Assembly (NCBI GenBank): GCA_934277845.1
Contig: CAKQVV010000122.1
Span: forward strand, 1-5,342
Direction of reading: 5' to 3'
From: an uncultured Clostridia bacterium
GTDB taxonomy: Bacteria > Bacillota > Clostridia > Christensenellales > Pumilibacteraceae
DNA: 5,342 nt
The notes beneath the pieces were generated by a model, which searched no databases, was not told where the DNA came from, and worked only from the letters and a program-made list of their open reading frames with translations. The position numbers and the translations under genes are program-made. Of the stretch, positions 1 through 5,342 are shown one piece after another (positions within the stretch are counted from its first letter, which is position 1; every line of letters begins with the position of its first letter).

Positions 1-530
1 GTTTTATAAATACCCGTGGTTTCCTCGTACCAACAGCCGTAATTATGATCCAGAACCCTTTGCTTGCCGCGCGCGCGATCCATATCGTTATTGTCTTCGA
101 CTTTTACGACAACCAAATTATCGCCTACAGACAAAAGGTCGGCAATATCAAACGCGAAACGTGAATATCCGCCGGTATGAATGCCTACGTACGTTCCGTT
201 AACCCAAACCTTAGTAACAAAATCCGATCCCTCGAAAGTAAGATTTACTTTACATCCGATCAGACTTTCGTCGATATCGATCTTTTTCGCATACCAGACA
301 TTGTCGTGACGTACGGCACTTCCGATTCCGCTGTCTTTGCACAAATAGCAGAACGGCACTTTGATTTTGATCGCATTCCTGGGAAATGCACGGAAATATT
401 CTTTAGTTTCCCCTATATTTTCGTCGTCAAAAACAAAATCCCATTCACCGTTCAGATTCATCCAGGATTCGCGAACAAATTGGGGTCGCGGATATTCTTT
501 CTTATAACACTTTACATGGTTGATTTTCAT
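1..530 (-). CDS. Glycoside hydrolase family 2 enzyme (beta-galactosidase/beta-glucuronidase type), N-terminal part, cut by the window edge
   Basis: The reverse strand reads 176 codons without a stop from ATG at 530 to the left edge, so the C-terminal part is missing. The visible part matches the GH2 N-terminal sugar-binding (jelly-roll) domain: YPRPQFVR at residues 13-20, W23 then NLNGEWDF at 25-32, VPF at 58-60, VWY at 78-80, VNGTYVGIHTGGYSRF at 110-125, RGKQ at 154-157 and CWYEETTGIYK at 166-176. GH2 enzymes remove terminal beta-galactosyl, glucuronyl or mannosyl-type residues from oligosaccharides. The catalytic glutamates lie in the later TIM barrel, outside the window, so the substrate cannot be assigned. 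There is no signal peptide, which suggests a cytoplasmic enzyme. The gene starts 23 bp after the stop of the preceding surface-protein gene. ATG at 530 is the only good start: an in-frame TAG lies seven codons upstream, and starting at Met24 would remove the conserved YPRPQF block. The only purine-rich match upstream (AGGG, 547-550) is 16 nt from the ATG, so the ribosome binding site is weak. Confidence 0.9.
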   Translation of the reverse strand, partial: MKINHVKCYKKEYPRPQFVRESWMNLNGEWDFVFDDENIGETKEYFRAFPRNAIKIKVPFCYLCKDSGIGSAVRHDNVWYAKKIDIDESLIGCKVNLTFEGSDFVTKVWVNGTYVGIHTGGYSRFAFDIADLLSVGDNLVVVKVEDNNDMDRARGKQRVLDHNYGCWYEETTGIYK

Positions 531-553
531 AATGCTTATTTGTTTGCCCTATA

Positions 554-3550
554 TTATTTATTGCGATTTTTTATTTTCCTTATACTAACGCAGAAAAATG
601 CCGCCGAAGCACCGAACAATATTACGCTGACGCCCAAAGCGACGTATATCGCCACAGCCACGGCAGAATTGCGTTCCTGCGTCGCAGTCACTTCGATCTG
701 CCAGATTACGGGTAAGGCGGAAACGTTCCAACTGTTTTTCGCGTTAACGGTCACGGTATACTTTCCCGTCTTTTCAGCCACAAACCGCGCATTCGAAACG
801 AGCGCAACCCGATTCCCATCGGGATCCGTAACTGTAACTTCCGCATTGATCGGCTCACCCGTTACGTCCACAACTTCTATAAAAGGAAGCGTGATCGTAT
901 CGTTCACGCGAGCCGAAGTAGGTCTGTCGGAAAGAAAAGTAATTTTAGGTCTTTCCGTATTTACCGCGCTTAATTCCGCTCCGACGCGGAAATCGCCGAA
1001 AACCGCGTTTAACGCATAAACACTGTAACCTGCCATAATTTTCTTTCCGGAAGCGATTGCGGATTCGGATACCGCAGCCATTCCGGGAACTTTATAACTG
1101 AAAATCGGCGACGGACTTTTCCCGGCGTAAATCTCGATATTATCTCTCGTTATATGCACATCCATTTCAAGAGACATATTCAGAAGAGACGCGATCCCGC
1201 CGATATTGTCGTAATCGCTGTATGCCGTACCGTTGACACGCGCGAATATGCCGACGTCCGGAACGCCCGATCCTACGTGACTGTATGCGACGTATAAGAA
1301 ATTATTATCGTCGATATACCACGGCATCAACGCCACTCGACGGAATATATTTGCCAAATCGTATTTCGTAACGTTGATTTTGCTGTAGACATAATAATCA
1401 TCGGCAAAAGAATCCGTCATATCGCGTAAGCAAACGTTCGGAACAGGTTCGTTTTTCCACAAAGTCCCGTAAATATCGCCGTCGAGATCGCCCGTTGCCG
1501 CCGTGCCTGTTACATTTCCGTCGTCGACCGTCCAGGTAGAAAAACTGACGCTTCTTGCGGTATATTCGTTCGTCAAAGCGTAAAATTCGTTTTCCCGATA
1601 ACCGGTACTTTCAGGCAGATATGCGGTAATTTTCACATTCTTTGCAACAAACCCCGACATAATATCCGACGATATCGGCAAATTTCCTGCGACGAAACCG
1701 TCTATCAACGTTTTATTTCCCGCATAAAAATCGATTTCGTCATTCCGCACAATCGCTTTCAGCGTCAAAAGATCCGACAGCACAATTCCGGAAATCTTTT
1801 CGGAATATATCTTTTCAAGCGAGCCGTCCGACTTTCTGTAAATTTCGGCGCGGATGTCTTTCCCCGAGTATCTTGCGATCGTCGGAAAGAGATAATTATC
1901 GGGATCCGCAAAGTAAGCCATTACGCCCGCATAACCGTTTTCGCCGAAAACCGCGCTTTCCGCGAAAGAAACCTTTGTCGTAAGACTTCCGCCCGACACT
2001 CCCGCAACCGTAATCGCATAAGCGGGATGTTCAAAGTTCCCGGCGTTTATAGAAAACTTTCCGTTATCAAACACAAAGTCATTCACGCTTTTCGACGACA
2101 AAGTGTATTTAACGTTGTCGTAAATATGCGTATACTCGTCGTACGGTTCGAATTCCGTTTCTTTCACAGAGTAATTCGTAAAACTTGCCGAACATCCGGA
2201 AAGGTGCAATCCCGTATACGAAATACTTTTATATATTGCCGAGTCGCTCATCGAAATCAGGCGCTCGCCGTTAATATAAAACGTTAACGCACCGCCGTCT
2301 TTATTTACTCGCAACTCATACTGCGCGACACCGGAATCAACCGCATCGGACAAAATCGGAGAGATTTGTTCTCCCGAAATTACGCCCGAAAAACGCGCCC
2401 GTACGCCGTCGCCCGATTCCACCGCGTCCGCATAGATATAGTTGTTATGATCGAGATACCACGCAATCAGCCCGACCACGGCTTCCTTTCCGCTTTCGTC
2501 ATTGGCAATATTCGCCATAGCGCTTACCTCATAATCAAGTCCGGTCATCCGAGGTAACGGACAGATAAGTTGATACAGCGTGTCGTCGCGAACTGCGTTT
2601 AATGCGTCGCCGGTATATGTTCCGTCAAGAAATGTCCAACTCCCGCCCTTCTTTCCGGTGGCAACCGTACCATCGGGCGCGCCTTCGACCTTATTGAAAT
2701 TATATTCGCAAAGGCTGTATTCGTCAGCCGTTCCCGCTTTGTCCTGACAGGAGAGATCTTCGACGACAAAATTGCTTACCGTCAATGCTGAGGACATATT
2801 CCCGCTCGTTACACCGACCTTCTGCGCAGTCGGACGGTAAGGTACGGTCATATCGACAAGACACGTTCCGACGGTTACGCCGTTCAGAATAAGTTTCAGT
2901 TCGTCGCCGTTGATTCCCGCCGACGTGTTGCTTCCCTGTCGTTTTTCAACGGTAAAATCCCAACCGCCTTCGACGTTCATCGGCTGTTCCAAAGTCGCTT
3001 GCTCTTCTCCGGAAAAATACGAATATCCGTTAAACACCCAAAAGTCGGTCCATTCTTGCCTTTCAAAGCCGTTCCCTTTATAAATTTTAAGAAAGCGGCC
3101 GTCTTGTTTTCCGTAGACGAGCAGATTTGCGATTTTGTCGCTTCCGCTCCCGGTCCAGTTGACGTTTCTCCACCAGACGGTCGCGGTAATATAGTTGTTT
3201 TCGTCGAGATACCACGGGACCAGTCCGAACTTGATTTCCGATCCGCTTGCCGCCGCAAGGTTTTCGGATACTTCGAAATGCGCCGAAACTCTATAATCGC
3301 CGTACGCCTGATCGGAATCGCACATTAAAAAATTCTTATCGTAATCCGAATCGCGCACGGTCGACAACGATCCGTCCTGTTTTATGTTCCAAACGGGATT
3401 GCCGTCCTGTTTTACGACCGACCAACCGTTCTCCGCTTCCGCTTTTGCGGAAACGGACGGCGTAAAAACGGCAAACAACGCAAGAATCGTCACCGCGCAA
3501 CATACGGTCAGAAAAAACCGGGTCCTTTTCTTACATTTCGTCGATTTCAT
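554..3550 (-). CDS. Secreted, membrane-anchored surface protein with four LamG/DUF1080-like modules and an Ig-like domain
   Basis: A complete 998-residue protein of no named family that I recognise. In order it has: a Sec signal peptide (residues 1 to about 35-37); four beta-rich repeat modules at about 40-266, 275-463, 468-645 and 655-860; an Ig-like domain at about 866-957; a hydrophobic segment at 962-989; and the basic tail RKIKNRNK. Each module carries the same core signature: GLVPWYLDENNYI (109-121), GLIAWYLDHNNYI (360-372), GVMAYFADPDNYL (542-554) and ALMPWYIDDNNFL (740-752). Such modules in the concanavalin A-like superfamily usually bind carbohydrate. I see no convincing catalytic residues, so binding or scaffolding is the likely role; this is inference. 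The protein should be exported and held in the cytoplasmic membrane, with the modules outside. The ATG overlaps the TGA of the preceding gene (ATGA) and has a good ribosome binding site nine bases upstream. The GH2 gene follows after 23 bp. The reading frame is certain and the exact fold is tentative. Confidence 0.88.
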   Translation of the reverse strand: MKSTKCKKRTRFFLTVCCAVTILALFAVFTPSVSAKAEAENGWSVVKQDGNPVWNIKQDGSLSTVRDSDYDKNFLMCDSDQAYGDYRVSAHFEVSENLAAASGSEIKFGLVPWYLDENNYITATVWWRNVNWTGSGSDKIANLLVYGKQDGRFLKIYKGNGFERQEWTDFWVFNGYSYFSGEEQATLEQPMNVEGGWDFTVEKRQGSNTSAGINGDELKLILNGVTVGTCLVDMTVPYRPTAQKVGVTSGNMSSALTVSNFVVEDLSCQDKAGTADEYSLCEYNFNKVEGAPDGTVATGKKGGSWTFLDGTYTGDALNAVRDDTLYQLICPLPRMTGLDYEVSAMANIANDESGKEAVVGLIAWYLDHNNYIYADAVESGDGVRARFSGVISGEQISPILSDAVDSGVAQYELRVNKDGGALTFYINGERLISMSDSAIYKSISYTGLHLSGCSASFTNYSVKETEFEPYDEYTHIYDNVKYTLSSKSVNDFVFDNGKFSINAGNFEHPAYAITVAGVSGGSLTTKVSFAESAVFGENGYAGVMAYFADPDNYLFPTIARYSGKDIRAEIYRKSDGSLEKIYSEKISGIVLSDLLTLKAIVRNDEIDFYAGNKTLIDGFVAGNLPISSDIMSGFVAKNVKITAYLPESTGYRENEFYALTNEYTARSVSFSTWTVDDGNVTGTAATGDLDGDIYGTLWKNEPVPNVCLRDMTDSFADDYYVYSKINVTKYDLANIFRRVALMPWYIDDNNFLYVAYSHVGSGVPDVGIFARVNGTAYSDYDNIGGIASLLNMSLEMDVHITRDNIEIYAGKSPSPIFSYKVPGMAAVSESAIASGKKIMAGYSVYALNAVFGDFRVGAELSAVNTERPKITFLSDRPTSARVNDTITLPFIEVVDVTGEPINAEVTVTDPDGNRVALVSNARFVAEKTGKYTVTVNAKNSWNVSALPVIWQIEVTATQERNSAVAVAIYVALGVSVILFGASAAFFCVSIRKIKNRNK
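584..667 (-). other. C-terminal transmembrane anchor of the 998-residue protein
   Basis: Residues 962-989 are hydrophobic with many small residues (for example AVAVAIYVALGVSVILFGAS), followed by a short basic tail RKIKNRNK. This stop-transfer layout puts the modules outside and the tail in the cytoplasm. No LPXTG-like motif precedes it, so sortase cleavage is not expected. Confidence 0.85.
680..955 (-). other. Ig-like domain next to the membrane anchor of the 998-residue protein
   Basis: Residues about 866-957. The stretch has alternating beta-strand character, with the motifs VTDPDGN (907-913) and EKTGKYTVTVNAKNSW (926-941). The GKYTVTV-A-x-[DN]-S element is common in bacterial Ig-like/PKD-like surface domains of Firmicutes. 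Its position suggests a spacer that holds the four modules away from the membrane. The exact family cannot be decided here. Confidence 0.6.
971..1588 (-). repeat. Module 4 of the 998-residue protein
   Basis: Residues about 655-860. The opening strand NVCLRD...DDYYVYSKINV (705-727) leads to the core ALMPWYIDDNNFL (740-752), then MDVHITRDNIEIYAGKS (796-812) and the closing strand AGYSVYALNAVFGDFRVGAE (840-859). It is followed directly by the Ig-like domain. Confidence 0.6.
1616..2149 (-). repeat. Module 3 of the 998-residue protein, the most divergent copy
   Basis: Residues about 468-645. The core is GVMAYFADPDNYL (542-554), where the WYLD of the other copies has become YFAD. The later strands LKAIVRNDEIDFYAGNKTLI (597-616) and SGFVAKNVKITAYLPE (632-647) align with the other modules. 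The closing strand lacks the usual F-x-N/D-[FYL] pattern. Confidence 0.55.
2162..2728 (-). repeat. Module 2 of the 998-residue protein
   Basis: Residues about 275-463. The opening strand LICPLP...DYEVSAMANI (328-348) is followed by the core GLIAWYLDHNNYI (360-372), the strand YELRVNKDGGALTFYINGER (411-430) and the closing strand TGLHLSGCSASFTNYSVKE (446-464). This is the most canonical copy, with the NGE/NGx turn typical of LamG/DUF1080-like domains. Confidence 0.65.
2753..3433 (-). repeat. Module 1 of the 998-residue protein, enlarged and Trp/Tyr-rich
   Basis: Residues about 40-266. It has the family motifs in order: a CDSD-then-DYRVSA strand (77-90), the core GLVPWYLDENNYI (109-121), an LKLILNG strand (218-224) and a closing strand VGVTSG...LTVSNFVVED (245-265). 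It is longer than the other modules because of an aromatic insertion between the core and the LKLILNG strand. The fold assignment to the concanavalin A-like class rests on motif order only. Confidence 0.6.
3440..3550 (-). other. Sec signal peptide of the 998-residue surface protein
   Basis: Residues 1-10 are strongly basic (MKSTKCKKRT), residues 12-29 are hydrophobic (FFLTVCCAVTILALFAVF), and a small-residue cleavage region follows. Plausible signal peptidase I sites are after VSA (residue 35) or after AKA (residue 37). The paired Cys at 17-18 sit inside the hydrophobic core and do not form a proper lipobox. Confidence 0.85.
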
Positions 3551-5342
3551 TTTCTTTTACCTCGCTTAATCTTTACAACGGTCAGAACGAGTCCGACGAC
3601 AGCAGCCGCGACAAATACAGCCGCCAATACGATCGCAACGATTTCGCCCGCGGTAAGTCCTTGCGCGTTTTCGTCGTCGACCGGCTTAGGCGCGGGAGTC
3701 GGAAGCTTCGTGAAAGCGTCGACATCCTCTTTCGCTTTTGACACGATGACGTCGATCTCTTCCTGAGATTTGCATGCAGCCAGATCGGTCTTTGCCTGTG
3801 CAATCGTCGCCTGCATCGCTTTCCAGGTTTCATCCGCATAATCGGCGCTGTTTTTTGCCGAGAGATACGCGTCAAGTTCGGCTCCCGCAGCAGCCGTTTT
3901 CGAAGCTATCTCCTCGGCGGCAGCCGCGTCGACCTGCGTTTTCGTTTTCACAAGATCGATTTTGGTTTTTGCGTCCGCAATCAGTTCCTCTACGTCGGCG
4001 TTGTCATCCTCCATTGCGTTGATGACGTCCGCGACATATCCTTCGATCGTACCCCATTCTTCCGCATAATAATCGTCTTGACTTTTGTAGTTTTCGAGTT
4101 CGTATCTCTTAATCGCGATCGTAAGATTGGGATCAGGCTCAGCAGCAGACGTAATATCGATAACGCTCAGATTCGAAAACTCCGCTTTCGTTCCCACTAC
4201 GCTCACGCCGGCATAAGACGTTCCGGCGGCTAACCCCGACAGTCCGTCTACTTTCTTTCCGATCGCATAATTTTTGGAACCGTCGACGCAAACGATAATA
4301 GTGTCGCCGGAAACGTAAACCGTGAATCCGCGCGAAACGTTCGTAAATTCTTCGGTTGCGGGATAAATCGCTTCGGAAGCGGTGCAAACGATTTCACCGC
4401 CCAGTTTTACTTGCAATTGCAACACGATCTGTCCGTCGTCGGCAGACGATTTATACATATACACCGCGACCCAGTTGTTATCGTCAACAAACAGCGGGAC
4501 CAGTCCGACTTTGCCGTTTACCAGCGAACTCGATTCAAGAACCTTCATATCCGCGCTGACAAGATACTTCGCGAAATAATCGAATTGTTTGACCGCATAA
4601 TAAGCCATGTGTGAATCCAATCCGATATTGTCGCCGTCGTTTCCGACGATCACTTCGTCTTCCCCGGTGCCGGAAACCGACCAGAAATCGTCGCCGGATC
4701 CCTTTACCGTATAATCTCCTACTTTACCGATTTCGGTTTCTTTTTTGATTTCTTTCTGTTCGATATTACGGAATTCCGCTTTCGTATTGCAAACCGTCAT
4801 TCCGATTTTCACGTCCGCGTCGACGCTCGCATCGGCAATACCCGCAACGTCCGCTTTCAGGAACAAGATCCCGTTATACCATACAACAACGAAGTTATCT
4901 TCTACCGAAGCCGTCAGGGTATAATCGACATCTATCAATTCATGCGTATTGTCTAAAACGTTATAGAATTGCAAAAACGCTTGTTTTCCGCCGATAATCG
5001 CCTTGAGTTGCATCGAAACCGCATTCCCGTCCCAAACAGATTTGGACAAATAAACGGAAATATAGTTCTGCGAGTCTATGTACCATGGAATAAGCCCGAC
5101 TCGCGTACCCGGTCTGCCGTTGGTTTCTTTCGCCGTAACCGTCACACTCACTTTATATCCCGTCTTATAAGCGGAATCAATAAGATAAATGTTCCGCATC
5201 TGAGGATCGTCGATCGTATCGGCTGTATCGTCTCCCGTATACGATTTTTGTATTTCGTTGACGATCCAATCTCCTTCGCTGCGGATCGCCGGTTTTACGT
5301 TGTCGATTTCTGTTTTCGCGTTCATAACGGCTTCGCTTATCC
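3547..5342 (-). CDS. Membrane-anchored surface protein with LamG/DUF1080-like modules and FIVAR-like helical repeats, N-terminus outside the window
   Basis: The frame is open to the right edge, so this is the C-terminal part of a longer protein. The first in-window Met (ATG at 5325) gives 592 residues, but it is probably internal. The codons before it (ISEAV) are also open, no good ribosome binding site is seen, the Met form has no signal peptide although the protein ends in a membrane anchor, and the stretch around it looks like the end of a helical repeat. Numbering from that Met: beta-rich module A about 17-191 (core VGLIPWYIDSQNYI, 76-89), module B about 203-391 (core VGLVPLFVDDNNWV, 273-286), helical FIVAR-like repeats about 407-462 and 473-541, a Pro-rich linker LPTPAPKPVD (541-550), a hydrophobic segment 558-585 and a basic tail KIKRGKRK. 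It shares its module type and anchor design with the next gene, whose ATG overlaps this TGA. The likely role is surface glycan binding or adhesion; no enzyme motif is seen and the ligand is unknown. Confidence 0.85.
   Translation of the reverse strand, partial: ISEAVMNAKTEIDNVKPAIRSEGDWIVNEIQKSYTGDDTADTIDDPQMRNIYLIDSAYKTGYKVSVTVTAKETNGRPGTRVGLIPWYIDSQNYISVYLSKSVWDGNAVSMQLKAIIGGKQAFLQFYNVLDNTHELIDVDYTLTASVEDNFVVVWYNGILFLKADVAGIADASVDADVKIGMTVCNTKAEFRNIEQKEIKKETEIGKVGDYTVKGSGDDFWSVSGTGEDEVIVGNDGDNIGLDSHMAYYAVKQFDYFAKYLVSADMKVLESSSLVNGKVGLVPLFVDDNNWVAVYMYKSSADDGQIVLQLQVKLGGEIVCTASEAIYPATEEFTNVSRGFTVYVSGDTIIVCVDGSKNYAIGKKVDGLSGLAAGTSYAGVSVVGTKAEFSNLSVIDITSAAEPDPNLTIAIKRYELENYKSQDDYYAEEWGTIEGYVADVINAMEDDNADVEELIADAKTKIDLVKTKTQVDAAAAEEIASKTAAAGAELDAYLSAKNSADYADETWKAMQATIAQAKTDLAACKSQEEIDVIVSKAKEDVDAFTKLPTPAPKPVDDENAQGLTAGEIVAIVLAAVFVAAAVVGLVLTVVKIKRGKRK
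3560..3564 (-). promoter_or_regulatory. Ribosome binding site (CGAGG) for the 998-residue surface protein
   Basis: The minus strand reads CGAGGTAAAAGAAAATGA. The GAGG lies nine bases before the ATG, a good Shine-Dalgarno distance. It is inside the last codons of the upstream gene, in the Arg-Gly of its C-terminal RGKRK tail, and the ATG overlaps that gene's TGA. This supports the chosen start and suggests translational coupling of the two surface proteins. Confidence 0.75.
3571..3654 (-). other. C-terminal transmembrane anchor of the upstream surface protein
   Basis: Residues 558-585 form a Val/Ala-rich hydrophobic helix (EIVAIVLAAVFVAAAVVGLV is typical), followed by the basic tail KIKRGKRK at the C-terminus. 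The Pro-rich linker LPTPAPKPVD just before it would span the outer face. It is not an LPXTG signal, because no Thr-Gly follows the LP. Confidence 0.85.
3703..4107 (-). repeat. Two FIVAR-like helical repeats of the upstream surface protein
   Basis: Residues about 407-462 and 473-541. Both follow the pattern EL-x(2)-Y-x-S, a Tyr-rich Y-x-E-[ET]-W, a run of helical heptad-like sequence with Ala, then [EI]-x(4)-AK-x(2)-[IV]D. Examples are ELENYKSQDDYYAEEW (409-424) with ADAKTKIDLVKT (450-461), and ELDAYLSAKNSADYADETW (483-501) with SKAKEDVDAFTK (529-540). FIVAR repeats are common in Gram-positive surface and carbohydrate-active proteins and may act as stalks or as sugar-binding parts. Confidence 0.6.
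4153..4719 (-). repeat. Module B of the upstream surface protein
   Basis: Residues about 203-391. The core is VGLVPLFVDDNNWV (273-286), in which the Trp-Tyr pair of the other modules is replaced by Leu-Phe. The strand FTVYVSGDTIIVCVDGS (334-350) and the closing strand AGVSVVGTKAEFSNLSVID (372-390) follow. The ending TKAEFxN is identical in type to module A, suggesting recent duplication within this protein. Confidence 0.62.
4753..5277 (-). repeat. Module A of the upstream surface protein
   Basis: Residues about 17-191 counted from the ATG at 5325. The motifs are the strand IYLIDSAYKTGYKVSVTVTA (46-65), the core VGLIPWYIDSQNYI (76-89), the strand YTLTASVEDNFVVVWYNG (135-152) and the closing strand IGMTVCNTKAEFRNIEQKE (174-192). 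It aligns motif by motif with the four modules of the downstream protein. Confidence 0.62.

Noticed and set aside
68..77. Alternating CG run of 10 bases
   Set aside because: It encodes Arg-Ala-Arg next to the conserved RGKQ motif of the GH2 domain, so coding explains it.
531..553. Possible promoter or terminator between the surface protein and GH2 genes
   Set aside because: Only 23 bases, with no hairpin and no room for a full promoter; the gap fits an operon junction.
177..1019. A 280-codon open frame on the plus strand
   Set aside because: It is antisense to the GH2 N-terminal domain and to the C-terminal part of the surface protein, both supported by clear protein motifs. Its hydrophobic stretch comes from the AT-rich junction between these genes and it resembles no family.
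3215..3228. A 14-base exact match (also at 4495-4508) between the two surface-protein genes
   Set aside because: Both copies encode the same VPW/VPL core of homologous modules, so this is shared ancestry of the modules rather than a separate DNA element.
2977..3258. A second minus-strand frame inside module 1, and a similar one at 3582-3875
   Set aside because: Low-complexity Arg/Ser/Lys-rich products that lie wholly inside the real genes in another frame, with no ribosome binding site or domain.
3497..3511. Lipobox-like LTVCC in the signal peptide
   Set aside because: The residue before the Cys is Val rather than Gly/Ala/Ser, and the Cys lies in the middle of the hydrophobic core rather than at its end. 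A standard signal peptidase I site fits better.
3675..3703. LPTPAP before the membrane helix as a possible LPXTG sorting signal
   Set aside because: There is no Thr-Gly in the right place, and the stretch is better explained as a Pro-rich linker.

Overview
The window holds three co-directional genes on the minus strand, read from high to low coordinates, and almost no non-coding DNA. In transcription order they are: (1) the 3' part of a gene for a large modular surface protein (3547 to beyond 5342, cut by the right edge); (2) a complete 998-residue modular surface protein (554-3550); (3) the 5' third or less of a glycoside hydrolase family 2 enzyme (1-530, cut by the left edge). Genes 1 and 2 overlap by an ATGA junction and genes 2 and 3 are 23 bp apart, so this looks like the inside of one operon. 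I see no promoter, terminator, tRNA, rRNA, CRISPR array or mobile element.

The two surface proteins share one architecture. Each has repeated beta-rich modules that I assign, from motif order only, to the concanavalin A-like jelly-roll folds (LamG / DUF1080-like). Each ends in a hydrophobic segment followed by a short Lys/Arg tail, with no LPXTG sorting signal. There are six modules in all, two in the visible part of gene 1 and four in gene 2. All carry a signature of the form G-[LVM]-x-[PA]-[WYL]-[YF]-x-D-x-x-N-[YFW] and three further shared motifs. Gene 1 adds helical FIVAR-like repeats before its membrane anchor. Gene 2 adds a signal peptide at its N-terminus and an Ig-like domain next to its anchor.

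The organism is probably a Gram-positive-type bacterium of the Clostridia/Firmicutes, perhaps a gut anaerobe. This is inferred from the GH2 N-terminal motifs, the FIVAR-like repeats, the single-membrane surface-anchor design and the AGG-type ribosome binding site; it is not proven.

The simplest working model is a carbohydrate-utilization locus. The membrane-anchored multi-module proteins would bind or position a glycan at the cell surface, and the GH2 enzyme, which has no signal peptide, would hydrolyse imported oligosaccharides in the cytoplasm. The substrate cannot be read from the sequence. The least ordinary part is the tandem pair of unnamed multi-module surface proteins.
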